This document shows positions 53,490 through 61,796 of a stretch of 64,000 nucleotides of DNA, piece by piece. Origin of the DNA: Bacteroidaceae bacterium (GTDB lineage: Bacteria > Bacteroidota > Bacteroidia > Bacteroidales > Bacteroidaceae); contig JAFVTT010000024.1 in assembly GCA_017503065.1 (NCBI GenBank), positions 1 through 64,000 on the forward strand. The letters run 5' to 3'. The notes under the pieces were generated by a model that was not told where the DNA came from, did no database searches, and worked only from the letters and a program-made list of their open reading frames with translations. A program made the position numbers and the translations under genes. The first letter of the stretch is position 1; every line of letters begins with the position of its first letter.

Positions 53490-54899
53490 ATGAAGATCAG
53501 AACACTTGCTTTTGCATGCCTGGCTACATTTGCATCTGCAGCCATGGCACAGTTTGAAGGAGCGACCATTGACGAAAGAATTGCTGCCACCGCCGGCGAA
53601 GACAGCGTTGTTGTAGGTCGCGGACACATCAGCAGTTTCCAGATGGGCATTGAGAACAAGAACTGGAAAGATGCCCATATCTCATGGAAATGGCTCATGA
53701 AGCACGCCCCATACGCCATCTCTGGCCTCTACAAGGGACATGCCCCCTTCATGCTTTACCAGCTGATTATAGCCGAACAGGACCAGACAAAGAAACTGGA
53801 ATACTTCAACGACCTGATGTACATGTTCGACCAGCGTGCCGCACGTCTGGACACGCTCAACAGCATGGAGAAGAGAGACAACCTGAAGAGCACTCTGGGT
53901 GACGTTCTCGCCATCAAGGCTGACTACTACAACTGGACCGCTCCCTCCACTCCTGGTTCAAACTACACTCTGAACACCAGTTACAAGAACTATTCAGAGG
54001 CTATCAAGATGATTAACGAAAAGGGCGGACGCGAGGTAGAGGGTTCTGTGCTCCAGAACTTCTTCCTGACCTCTGATGCTATGTACAAGAGCGCTCCCAA
54101 CGCCCTGCGCGAGCAGTATCTGCAGGACTACCTGGACTCAAAGGATGCTTGCGAAACCATGCTCCAGTTGGCAAAGGAGGCCCAGGCTGCCGGCGAAGAC
54201 GCCAAGGCACAGAAGTTGCTGGCCAAGTACGAAGGCCCTCTGGCCCTTATCGAGCAGACCTTCGCAAACAGCGGTGCGGCTGACCGCGAGCAGATCATTG
54301 CCATCTACACCAAGAAGTTTGATGTATACAAGAGCGATGCAGCCAAGCTGAACTCCTCTCTGAACCTGATGGCCCAGAACGGTTGTGACAACGACTCCAT
54401 CTATTTCGTATATGCAAAGGCTGCCTACGACATCCAGCCCACCTTCACCGCCTCTATCGGTCTGGCACAGAAGGCACAGAAGGACGGCAAGGCTTCTGAA
54501 GCCCTCTCCTACTACGACAAGGCTCTGGAACTCGCTGCCGACGACGCCACACGTGGCAGAATCTGCATCAAGGTTGCCCAGGCTCTTATCTCCAGCGGTG
54601 GTTTCGCAAAGGGTGAGGAATACATCAACAAGGCAATCGCCTTCAACCCTGCCCTCACCGGTGCCGCTTACTGGCAGATGGCCATGAGTCTCATCAAGGC
54701 ACACGACCTGAAGGGTGCCGTTGGTTATTGCGACAAGGCAGGACAGGCCGACATCACCTATGCCAACCGTGCCGAGGACATGAAGAAGCGTCTCAACGAG
54801 GCTATTGCACAGCAGGCTACCAACGCAAGAATGCAGGCCGAGTACAACGAGTACATGCGTAAGAAGAAGGCTGAGGAAGACTTCTGGAACCAGAAGTAA
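53490..54899 (+). CDS. Secreted TPR-repeat protein
   Basis: 469 residues with a signal peptide (1-20, ending AMAQ). The rest is helical repeats, including AQKDGKASEALSYYDKALEL and GEEYINKAIAFNPALTGAAY, which are TPR units, followed by a charged coiled-coil tail (ARMQAEYNEYMRKKKAEED). It is probably a periplasmic scaffold; no partner is named by the sequence. Second gene after the small lipoprotein, with a strong terminator at 54928-54967. Confidence 0.8.
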   Translation: MKIRTLAFACLATFASAAMAQFEGATIDERIAATAGEDSVVVGRGHISSFQMGIENKNWKDAHISWKWLMKHAPYAISGLYKGHAPFMLYQLIIAEQDQTKKLEYFNDLMYMFDQRAARLDTLNSMEKRDNLKSTLGDVLAIKADYYNWTAPSTPGSNYTLNTSYKNYSEAIKMINEKGGREVEGSVLQNFFLTSDAMYKSAPNALREQYLQDYLDSKDACETMLQLAKEAQAAGEDAKAQKLLAKYEGPLALIEQTFANSGAADREQIIAIYTKKFDVYKSDAAKLNSSLNLMAQNGCDNDSIYFVYAKAAYDIQPTFTASIGLAQKAQKDGKASEALSYYDKALELAADDATRGRICIKVAQALISSGGFAKGEEYINKAIAFNPALTGAAYWQMAMSLIKAHDLKGAVGYCDKAGQADITYANRAEDMKKRLNEAIAQQATNARMQAEYNEYMRKKKAEEDFWNQK

Positions 54900-54927
54900 G
54901 CCAACACATAATACAACAACAAACGAA

Positions 54928-54967
54928 AAGCAGGATTGCTACTTGAATGTGCAATCCTGCTTTTTGT
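54928..54967 (+). terminator. Terminator of the TPR protein gene
   Basis: AAGCAGGATTGC and GCAATCCTGCTT form a 12 bp stem, followed by TTTTGTATCC. Confidence 0.93.
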
Positions 54968-55034
54968 ATCCTCCTCTTAATATTGATGTCCATAACAAAA
55001 ATTATTGCTGTCAGATAAAACTACATCAACACAA

Positions 55035-55128
55035 AAACGGTCATTAGCGTTATGATGATAATGGACTGGGAAAATCCACTATGTGACACACAAAGTCCAT
55101 ACAGAGGACAGATAAAATTGTCCCAGTC
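55035..55128. repeat. Solo arm of the inverted-repeat element, with adjoining stem
   Basis: CGGTCATTAGCGTTATGATG (55039-55058) is the inverted copy of the right arm found at 2292-2312 and 55527-55547. GACTGGGA (55064-55071) then pairs with TCCCAGTC (55121-55128) across about 50 bases. Confidence 0.6.
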
Positions 55129-55165
55129 ATTACAATCGTTCCCGATTAGCACCCACTCCAGTCAT

Positions 55166-55319
55166 CACTGGTAGTAAAATTTATCATCAGTGATGGTAAA
55201 ATCTATCACCACTGACGGTAAAATCTATCACCACTGATGGTAAAATCTATCACTACTGACGGCAAAATCTATCACTACTGACGGCAAAACTTATCACCAG
55301 CGACGGCAAAACTTATCAG
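55166..55319. repeat. Seven tandem 22 bp repeats
   Basis: Units start at 55166, 55188, 55210, 55232, 55254, 55276 and 55298 with no spacer; the core is TGACGGTAAAATCTATCAC. Neighbouring half-units can pair (CAGTGATGGT with ATCACCACTG), giving an imperfect hairpin with an A-rich loop per unit. It lies between two genes that converge on it, each with its own terminator. It is not a CRISPR array: there are no unique spacers. Confidence 0.9.
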
Positions 55320-55483
55320 TTATAATGGTTCATGTGCAAACCAACATGAAGCAGCCCGAGAAATACGTGATGCAAGTCTTGAACGCCAATACGTCAACAA
55401 CTGTTTATAAGAGAACAGGAGAGGAATCCGACATATGACCATTACCAGACATTAGTTCATTTGTTTGCGGACAACAAGCAATA

Positions 55484-55553
55484 AACCCAAACCTGTCAAT
55501 AGACTGTAGCGCCAATGAAGGTATAATCATCATAACGCCAAGACCGATTGGGG
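55484..55553. repeat. Small element with imperfect terminal inverted repeats, copy 2
   Basis: Left arm AACCCAAACCTGTCAATAG (55484-55502), right arm ATCATCATAACGCC and AGACCGATTGGGG (55527-55553). The right end merges into the T-run of the rpmA terminator. Confidence 0.6.
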
Positions 55554-55556
55554 AAA

Positions 55557-55596
55557 AAAATAAGATCCAAGACCTAATGGCCTTGAACCTTATTTA
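55557..55596 (-). terminator. Terminator of rpmA
   Basis: On the minus strand AAATAAGGTTCAAG pairs with CTTGGATCTTATTT, followed by TTTTTCCCC. It begins 25 bases after the rpmA stop. Confidence 0.85.
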
Positions 55597-55620
55597 GTTT
55601 GTTCCTTGTGTATTCTGAAC

Positions 55621-55884
55621 TTATGCTTCTGCGATGGGCTCAACGCTTACGGTTGAACGGTTCAGACGACCCTTGCGGAATGTCACGATACCGTCTGCCA
55701 GAGCGTACAGAGTGTCATCCTTGCCGATGCCTACGTTCTTGCCAGGATAGTGGCGTGTGCCACGCTGACGAACGATTACGTTACCGGCAATGCACTTCTC
55801 ACCACCGAAGATCTTGATACCGAGTCGCTGTGATGCTGACTCACGGCCGTTCTTTGAACTACCAACACCTTTTTTATGTGCCAT
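55621..55884 (-). CDS. rpmA: 50S ribosomal protein bL27
   Basis: 87 residues, start [20 protein letters not shown], which is directly mature at the N-terminus with no cleavable Firmicutes-type leader. [18 protein letters not shown] follows. bL27 lies near the peptidyl-transferase centre. It starts 28 bases after the rplU stop and is co-transcribed with it. Confidence 0.97.
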   Translation of the reverse strand: MAHKKGVGSSKNGRESASQRLGIKIFGGEKCIAGNVIVRQRGTRHYPGKNVGIGKDDTLYALADGIVTFRKGRLNRSTVSVEPIAEA

Positions 55885-55911
55885 TCTGTGTTCCTCCTGT
55901 GATTTTAGTGA

Positions 55912-56229
55912 TTAAGCAATAACTTCCTTGATAGTCAACTCGGTGAACTGCTGACGGTGACCGTTCAGCTTGCGGTAACCCTTGCGACGCTTCTTGTGGA
56001 ATACCAGAACCTTGTCGCCCTTTACCAGGGGAGATACCACTTCACATACAACCTTGGCACCCTCTACGGTGGGAGCACCTACGGTGATTGTACCGTTGTT
56101 GTCTACCAACAACACTTTCTCAAACTCAGCAGCCTGACCAGCCTCGGCACCAACGATGTGGTGTACGAAGAGCTTCTTGCCGGCTTCAGCCTTGAACTGC
56201 TGACCGTTAATCTCAACGATTGCGTACAT
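55912..56229 (-). CDS. rplU: 50S ribosomal protein bL21
   Basis: 105 residues: [19 protein letters not shown] at the start and [20 protein letters not shown] near 73-92 are the bL21 signature. First gene of the rplU-rpmA operon. The leader between the promoter box (56318-56325) and the ATG is about 85 bases and contains GC-rich arms (CCGTTGAGGCCC, GGTTTCGCCCC), enough for an autoregulatory RNA structure, although none is recognised. Confidence 0.97.
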   Translation of the reverse strand: MYAIVEINGQQFKAEAGKKLFVHHIVGAEAGQAAEFEKVLLVDNNGTITVGAPTVEGAKVVCEVVSPLVKGDKVLVFHKKRRKGYRKLNGHRQQFTELTIKEVIA

Positions 56230-56317
56230 TTGTTTATTTATTATTTAACGGGTTTGACCGCGGGGCGAAACCATCTCGTGGTTCACTTTTTCGGGCCTCA
56301 ACGGCATAAATCGGGTG

Positions 56318-56325
56318 CAAAGTTA
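56318..56325 (-). promoter_or_regulatory. Promoter -7 box of the rplU-rpmA operon
   Basis: TAACTTTG on the minus strand, about 89 bases upstream of the rplU ATG. Confidence 0.6.
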
Positions 56326-56367
56326 GTGTATTTCTGCGAGATGTGCAAGAAATAGGATGCTAATTTG

Positions 56368-56949
56368 TTACTTTTTTGCGTTGTAGCGCTTGTTCAGACC
56401 TGTTACGATGTCCTTGGTGATGTTGTACTTGGGGTTGGCGATAAGCAGATTGTCGCCGGCCTTGATCATCACGTAGTCATATTTCTTTGTCTGGTTGTAT
56501 ATCTTCAGGAAAGCCTGTATACTGTCGCGTGCTTCCTGGTTGATGCGTGCCTGTTCTTCGTTGAACTCATTGTTCAGTTTGGCAGCCAGTTGCTGGAGTT
56601 CCATTTCCTGCTGCTGGAGGCTCTGCTGGGCGCGTTCCAGTTCGTCGCGTGTCTGGAAGCCGTTGTTCTCGTACTTGCGTTGCATGGCAGTTGCGCTTGA
56701 CTCCAGTTTGCGCTGCTTCTGTGCCAGTGTGTTCTGGATGTCTGTACCCTTGCGTGTAAGAACTTCCTCATAGTCCTTGTAGAGTTGGTACTGACTCATC
56801 AGGCTGTCCAGTTCCACGTAGGCTATGCGCAGGCCTGTTGCCTCTGTCTCAGCTGTTTGTGCAACCTCTTCGTTGCCTGTTTCCTTGTTGTTGCTGCATG
56901 ATGCAAGGCCCAGGGCGATGCTCATGGCGAGAAAAAGATACTTTTTCAT
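56368..56949 (-). CDS. OmpH/Skp-like lipoprotein
   Basis: 193 residues. Lipoprotein signal with Cys18 (GLASC). The mature protein begins with an acidic linker and then the Skp/OmpH pattern: IAYVELDSLMSQYQLYKDYE, a long coiled coil (about 65-145, QSLQQQEMELQQLAAKLNNE), and a final IKAGDNLLIANPKYNITKDI. Skp chaperones carry outer-membrane proteins across the periplasm; this one would be membrane-anchored. It starts 13 bases after the small membrane protein gene and shares its promoter. Confidence 0.85.
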   Translation of the reverse strand: MKKYLFLAMSIALGLASCSNNKETGNEEVAQTAETEATGLRIAYVELDSLMSQYQLYKDYEEVLTRKGTDIQNTLAQKQRKLESSATAMQRKYENNGFQTRDELERAQQSLQQQEMELQQLAAKLNNEFNEEQARINQEARDSIQAFLKIYNQTKKYDYVMIKAGDNLLIANPKYNITKDIVTGLNKRYNAKK

Positions 56950-56962
56950 TTCTGTTTCTATG

Positions 56963-57178
56963 TTATTTTTTCGTATGTTCCTTGACTTTGTGCGGACTCT
57001 GATGGCGCATCATCCTGTCCATACTCTGTACGCAGTGTATGCCTTTCTTGCGCATCTCGGGACTTTGCCCTATGTGCAGACTGCGGAATTTGCCTCCTTT
57101 TTGCAGGATTATGCGTATGGAGAGCAGCAGTATGCTGATTGCGCAAATTCCAAGCGTCAGAAGTAATAGTTTCAACAT
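56963..57178 (-). CDS. Small membrane protein of 71 residues
   Basis: One N-terminal hydrophobic helix (MLKLLLLTLGICAISILLLS) is followed by a basic, His- and Met-rich tail (RIILQKGGKFRSLHIGQSPE). It looks like a conserved Bacteroidetes single-pass protein of unknown function, in which a short cytosolic tail with cysteine and histidine follows the helix. First gene of a two-gene operon with the OmpH-like lipoprotein. Confidence 0.65.
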   Translation of the reverse strand: MLKLLLLTLGICAISILLLSIRIILQKGGKFRSLHIGQSPEMRKKGIHCVQSMDRMMRHQSPHKVKEHTKK

Positions 57179-57220
57179 TTATTTGTATATTTGCATGCGC
57201 AAAGTCATGGTTTCGGTTGG

Positions 57221-57228
57221 CAAAGATA
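57221..57228 (-). promoter_or_regulatory. Promoter -7 box of the small membrane protein/OmpH-like operon
   Basis: TATCTTTG on the minus strand, 43 bases upstream of the ATG at 57178. Confidence 0.6.
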
Positions 57229-57308
57229 GTGAATATTTGCTAATCTGCCAAATAAAACACCTTGGCAATGCGTTATTTTAATATTAACGACCTAATAACC
57301 GAATTGAT

Positions 57309-58751
57309 ATGATGGATTTGAAACCTGCCTCGGTATTTGAGGCTTTTAGTGAGATAAACCGAGTTCCCCGCCCCTCAAAGAAGGAGGACAAGATGATGGA
57401 ATACCTGTTGGAAGTAGGCCGTAGTCTTGGTTTGGAAACCCAGCGCGACGAGATAGGCAATGTGGTCATCCGCAAGCCTGCCACTCCGGGTATGGAGGAC
57501 CGTCCTATACTGGTTCTGCAGAGCCACATGGACATGGTGTGCGAGAAGAACAACGATGTGGAGTTCGACTTCGACAACGATGCCATACAGGCTTATGTGG
57601 ATGGAGACTGGATGAAGGCAAAAGGTACTACACTGGGTGCTGATGACGGTATCGGCTGTGCCATGGAGATTGCCATCCTGCGTGCCAACGACATTAAGCA
57701 CGGTCCTCTGGAGTGTGTCTTCACCCGTGACGAGGAAACCGGCCTGACAGGTGCCGAGGCCATGCCTGCTGATTTTCTGAAGGGCAGGATGATGGTGAAC
57801 CTTGACAACGAGGAAGAGGGCTATATCTTTGTAAGTTGTGCCGGCGGTTGCCGTACCACGGCGACTTTCCGCTATGAGGACGAGCCTGTGGAGGACGGCA
57901 TGTTCTTCGTGCGCCTGACCATCAAGGGCCTGACCGGCGGCCATTCAGGCGACGATATCAACAAGATGCGTGCCAATGCCAACAAGTTGCTTGCACGTTT
58001 CCTTTACATGCAGCAGGCAAAGACCGATCTGCGACTGGCCGACATACAGGCAGGCGGCTTGCACAATGCCATCCCCCGCGAAGCATCATGTGTGGTGTCC
58101 GTGCCCTATGCCTACAAGGAGCAGATCCGCGTTGACTGGAACATCTTCCAGGCAGACGTGGAGGAGGAGTATAGCCGTACGGAGAAGACCATGGAGTTCA
58201 TTCTGGAAAGTGTGGATGCTCCAGAGAGCGTGGTTGACAAGAAGACCGCACGCAACCTTATCCTTGCCCTGCAGGCCGTGGACAACGGTATCTTTGCCAT
58301 GTGCCAGGACATAGACCTTGTGGAGACGAGTTCCAATCTGGCCAGTATCAGAAAGAACGCAGAGGAGCACACCATCGTTGTTAATTCCAGCCAGCGAAGC
58401 AGCATCCTCAGCGCACGCCACAATATGGCCGCCACATTCCGTGCCCCCTTTGAACTGGCAGGTGCAGAAGTGGTGAGCGGAGAGGGTTATCCCGGATGGA
58501 AGATGAACCCCAACAGCAAGTTGCTGGTGGTTGCCGTGGAGCAGTACAGGAAACTCTATGGCAAGGACCCCTTCGTGGGCGGAATACATGCAGGACTGGA
58601 GTGCGGACTCTTCAGCGAGAAGTTCCCAGGCATGGACATGGTGAGCCTTGGTCCCACGATGCGTGGTGTGCATAGCCCCGACGAGCGCATGCTCATCCCC
58701 AGCGTACAGTTGGTATGGGATCACCTCCTGGCTATATTGGCAAATATCTAA
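57309..58751 (+). CDS. pepD: Aminoacyl-histidine dipeptidase, M20 family
   Basis: 480 residues. QSHMDMVCEK, TLGADDGIGCAM (bridging Asp), TRDEETGLTGA (Glu pair), GGHSGDDIN and near the end GVHSPDERM hold the zinc ligands and catalytic Glu of the M20C peptidases. It cleaves Xaa-His and other dipeptides in the cytoplasm. The family length is about 485, so it is complete. Two consecutive ATG codons (57309 and 57312) are possible starts. First of a row of genes in the same direction ending with the C69 peptidase. Confidence 0.93.
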   Translation: MMDLKPASVFEAFSEINRVPRPSKKEDKMMEYLLEVGRSLGLETQRDEIGNVVIRKPATPGMEDRPILVLQSHMDMVCEKNNDVEFDFDNDAIQAYVDGDWMKAKGTTLGADDGIGCAMEIAILRANDIKHGPLECVFTRDEETGLTGAEAMPADFLKGRMMVNLDNEEEGYIFVSCAGGCRTTATFRYEDEPVEDGMFFVRLTIKGLTGGHSGDDINKMRANANKLLARFLYMQQAKTDLRLADIQAGGLHNAIPREASCVVSVPYAYKEQIRVDWNIFQADVEEEYSRTEKTMEFILESVDAPESVVDKKTARNLILALQAVDNGIFAMCQDIDLVETSSNLASIRKNAEEHTIVVNSSQRSSILSARHNMAATFRAPFELAGAEVVSGEGYPGWKMNPNSKLLVVAVEQYRKLYGKDPFVGGIHAGLECGLFSEKFPGMDMVSLGPTMRGVHSPDERMLIPSVQLVWDHLLAILANI

Positions 58752-58766
58752 ACAAAGGAAACGGAC

Positions 58767-60257
58767 TTGAAGCGATTTCCCTTATATATATATATAATAG
58801 GTGTACTGATGGCGATGGTCAGCAGTTGCGATGACTATGATTCGTGGACGGCTGACCCTCATGCGCAACTCACATTCGGGCGCGATACCGTCAGTTTTGA
58901 CACCTTGATAAGCACGGTGAGCAGCAGCACCCAGCGCCTGTTGGTGTATAACCACAACAAGAGCGGAGTGCGCATCAGCGACGTGCGCCTGAAGCATGTC
59001 GGCCAGAGCCCTTTCCGTGTGAACGTGGACGGCCAGTTCCTGCATGAGGGTCAGGGTACCGATTTCGAGGTGAGGAAGAACGACAGCATCTTTGTCCTCG
59101 TGGAGGTAACCCTGCCGGATACCGATACGGACACCGTCGCAATGCATACCGACAGCCTTTGCTTCACATTGGAAAGCGGCACAGTACAGTATGTGACGCT
59201 CATGGCAGGCGGACAGAACGCGTTCCATTGGCGAGGGGTAAGGGTAATAGATCAGGACTCCATTCTGCAAAGCCGTCGTCCTGTTGTAATCTATGACAGC
59301 CTTTATGTCTCTCCAGGTGCAACACTTACCGTGGTGGCAGGCACGAATTTGTACTTTCATCAGCATGCCTCCATGCGTGTGGACGGCACACTGGTGGTGA
59401 ACGGCACTTTGGAGGAACCTGTTGTTTTCCGTGGCGACAGGACAGGAAACCTGTTCGACTATCTGCCCTACGACAATACACCCCAACAATGGGGCGGTGT
59501 GTACCTCAACGGATCGGGGCATAAACTGACATACCTGGACCTACACAGCAGCACCTTCGGCATCAAGGCCGAGGATACTGACATAGAACTGGCCAACTGT
59601 GTGATTCACAACACAGGAGGCAATGCCTTGTGGACAAAGAACTGCCGTGTCAAGGCATACAACACGCAGATAAGCAATGCCTTCGGCAATCTCTATCAGA
59701 TGATAGGCGGAGAGACGGAGATGACCTTCTGCACCCTGGCGCAGTTCTACAATTTCGATGCCAACAGAGGTTGGGCATTGAACTTGAGCGACTATGATGT
59801 GGAATACGGCGATACGATGTTCTACGACGTTTCGCGTGCCAATTTTACCAACTGTATCATCACAGGTTATGGCGATGACGTCATCTTGGGCAGTTTCATC
59901 AAGGAGAGCAAGTTCCAGGACTCTGTGCAATTTCGTTTCCAGCGCTGTTTCCTGAATACGGTGTATAGCGATGGCGACTCCGTGCGCTTCGTGCGCAATC
60001 TCTATGAGAATCCCGAGGACACCATGTCCTACGGACGTCAGTTCCTGCTCTTTGACACTTACGCACGACTCTATGACTTCACGCCCGACACGCTGGCGCA
60101 TTTCTGCGACAGTGCTGATGTCTACTGGGCTGAGGAATTCCCCCTCGACCGCCTTGGCAGAAGTCGTGAGGCAGACGGACGTGCCGACATAGGTGCGTAT
60201 GAGAATGTTCAGCGTCAGAGCAAGGGAGATGCAGAAAAGAAGGAGGAGGAGGAATGA
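58767..60257 (+). CDS. Lipoprotein with right-handed beta-helix
   Basis: 496 residues. A TTG start at 58767 gives a full lipoprotein signal (Cys21, MVSSC), whereas the later ATG codons would truncate it. The first 130 residues are beta-sandwich-like; from about 190 short repeated strands (GTNLYFHQHASMRVDGTLVV, then TDIELANCVIHNTGGNALW) suggest a parallel beta-helix as in pectate lyase-like proteins. The tail is charged (KGDAEKKEEEE). It is probably a surface or periplasmic protein binding a polymer; no catalytic motif is visible. It starts 15 bases after pepD and overlaps rlmH by 4 bases. A (TA)n run lies in the signal-peptide codons. Confidence 0.7.
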   Translation: MKRFPLYIYIIGVLMAMVSSCDDYDSWTADPHAQLTFGRDTVSFDTLISTVSSSTQRLLVYNHNKSGVRISDVRLKHVGQSPFRVNVDGQFLHEGQGTDFEVRKNDSIFVLVEVTLPDTDTDTVAMHTDSLCFTLESGTVQYVTLMAGGQNAFHWRGVRVIDQDSILQSRRPVVIYDSLYVSPGATLTVVAGTNLYFHQHASMRVDGTLVVNGTLEEPVVFRGDRTGNLFDYLPYDNTPQQWGGVYLNGSGHKLTYLDLHSSTFGIKAEDTDIELANCVIHNTGGNALWTKNCRVKAYNTQISNAFGNLYQMIGGETEMTFCTLAQFYNFDANRGWALNLSDYDVEYGDTMFYDVSRANFTNCIITGYGDDVILGSFIKESKFQDSVQFRFQRCFLNTVYSDGDSVRFVRNLYENPEDTMSYGRQFLLFDTYARLYDFTPDTLAHFCDSADVYWAEEFPLDRLGRSREADGRADIGAYENVQRQSKGDAEKKEEEE

Positions 60258-60727
60258 AGGTAACACTGTTGGTCGTGGGCAAGACCACGGACAAGCATAT
60301 CATTGCTCTGGTGGACGAATACCTGGCACGCCTGAAGCATTACCTGCCAACTGATATTGAGGTAATCCCCGAACTCCGTCAGACGAAGGCCCTGTCCGAG
60401 GCCCAGCAGAAGGAGGCAGAGGCTTCGCTGATACTGTCACGCATACAACCGGGCGACAGGGTGGTGCTCCTCGACGAGCATGGCGTGGAGAGGCGTAGCG
60501 TGGAGTTTGCCTCCTGGATGCAGAAGAAAATGCTTTCGGGCACCAAGCGCCTCCTGTGCATAGTTGGCGGACCTTATGGCTTTGCTCCTGCCGTATATGA
60601 CCGGGCAGACGAGAAAATATCCCTTTCGCAGATGACCCTGTCCCACCAGATGATTCGACTGCTCTTTGTGGAACAGGTGTATCGTGCCATGACAATATTG
60701 AACGGAGAACCTTATCATCACGAATGA
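60254..60727 (+). CDS. rlmH: 23S rRNA pseudouridine-1915 N3-methyltransferase
   Basis: 157 residues, the normal length. SPOUT fold: VGKTTDKHIIALVDEYLARL at the start, LLDEHGVERRSVEFA, and the knot VGGPYGFAPAVYDRAD followed by SLSQMTLSHQMIRLLFVEQV. It methylates pseudouridine 1915 of helix 69 in mature 70S ribosomes. The ATG overlaps the TGA of the beta-helix gene, so translation is coupled. Confidence 0.96.
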   Translation: MKVTLLVVGKTTDKHIIALVDEYLARLKHYLPTDIEVIPELRQTKALSEAQQKEAEASLILSRIQPGDRVVLLDEHGVERRSVEFASWMQKKMLSGTKRLLCIVGGPYGFAPAVYDRADEKISLSQMTLSHQMIRLLFVEQVYRAMTILNGEPYHHE

Positions 60728-60734
60728 GAGGCAG

Positions 60735-60760
60735 GACCCCCTCAGTCCCCCTGTATGGGG
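60735..60760. repeat. CCCCCTCAG...GGGGAGG hairpin repeat
   Basis: A small copy of the GC-rich hairpin class also seen at 21239-21260 and 44396-44437, in the 112-base gap after rlmH. Confidence 0.4.
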
Positions 60761-60839
60761 AGGAGAGGGTGAACGTTTAACGATTAGCGGGTGAGCGGAA
60801 ATATTATAAAACGAAATACAAACAATAAAATATACAATT

Positions 60840-61715
60840 ATGCTTAGTGTAGAAGAATTGAACGAGAGGCTTATTGACCTTGCTTTCAGCGAGGACATAG
60901 GCGATGGTGACCACACCACATTGTGCTGCATCCCAGCAGACAGCATGGGCGAAAGCAAGTTGTTGATCAAGGAAGAGGGCATCTTTGCCGGTGTGGAGAT
61001 AGCCAAGCAGGTCTTCCACAGATTCGACCCCACTATGGAAGTGGAGGTGTACATCGAGGACGGTGCACATGTGAAGCCCGGTGATATAGTGATGAGCGTG
61101 AAGGGCAAGGAGCAGAGCCTTCTGCAAACCGAGCGCCTGATGCTGAACATCCTTCAGCGCATGTCCGGCATAGCCACCATGACCCACAAGTACCAGCAGG
61201 CCCTCATAGATGCCGGCACCAAGACCCGTGTGCTGGACACTCGCAAGACCACTCCCGGCATGCGCATGCTGGAGAAGGAGGCCGTGAAGATAGGCGGAGG
61301 CATGAACCACCGTATAGGCCTGTTCGACATGATTCTGTTGAAGGACAACCACATTGACTTCTGCGGTGGCGTGCACAACGCCATCAGCCGTGCCAAGCAG
61401 TATTGCAAGGATCATGGCAAGGATCTGAAGATAGAGTGCGAGGTTCGCAACTGGAAGGAACTGGAGGAGGCTCTGGCCGAGGGTTGCGACCGTATCATGT
61501 TCGACAACTTCACTCCAGAGGACACCAGGAAGGCAGTTGAACTTGTTGCCGGCCGTGCCGAAACGGAGTCAAGCGGCGGCATCACCTTCGACACCATGAT
61601 ACCATACGCTCAGGCAGGCGTGGACTTCATCAGTTTCGGTGCCTTGACACACAGCGTCAAGGGTCTGGACATGAGTTTCAAGGCCGCAGGTTCCGATAAG
61701 TTGGTGATAAAGTAA
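60840..61715 (+). CDS. nadC: Nicotinate-nucleotide pyrophosphorylase (carboxylating)
   Basis: 291 residues. EDIGDGDHTTLCCIP, LNILQRMSGIAT, DTRKTTPGMRMLEKEAVKIG and MLKDNH-type LLKDNHI, then EVRNWKE, are the QPRTase blocks. It makes nicotinate mononucleotide from quinolinate and PRPP in NAD synthesis. Length agrees with the family. No nadA or nadB gene is in the window; the gene lies in a co-directional row between rlmH and the C69 peptidase. Confidence 0.95.
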   Translation: MLSVEELNERLIDLAFSEDIGDGDHTTLCCIPADSMGESKLLIKEEGIFAGVEIAKQVFHRFDPTMEVEVYIEDGAHVKPGDIVMSVKGKEQSLLQTERLMLNILQRMSGIATMTHKYQQALIDAGTKTRVLDTRKTTPGMRMLEKEAVKIGGGMNHRIGLFDMILLKDNHIDFCGGVHNAISRAKQYCKDHGKDLKIECEVRNWKELEEALAEGCDRIMFDNFTPEDTRKAVELVAGRAETESSGGITFDTMIPYAQAGVDFISFGALTHSVKGLDMSFKAAGSDKLVIK

Positions 61716-61717
61716 TA

Positions 61718-61785
61718 ATTTCTAAGGTCCTTAAAGTCCTTAAAGTCCTTAAGGTCTTTAGGGGCCTTAAAGTCTCTAATCCCTA
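61718..61785. repeat. Phased ~9 bp repeats between nadC and the C69 peptidase gene
   Basis: The words AAGGTCCTT, AAAGTCCTT, AAAGTCCTT, AAGGTCTTT and AAAGTCTCT follow each other at about 9-10 base steps. It has the style of the CTATAG run at 28371-28422, but a different sequence. Confidence 0.65.
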
Positions 61786-61796
61786 ATTAAAAGACT

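Noticed and set aside
55166..55319. Possible CRISPR array
   Set aside because: The 22 bp units are contiguous with no unique spacers, and no cas gene is in the window.
55346..55438. A 30-codon frame starting MKQPEKYVMQVLNANT
   Set aside because: No promoter box, no ribosome site and no recognisable pattern; it lies among repeats.
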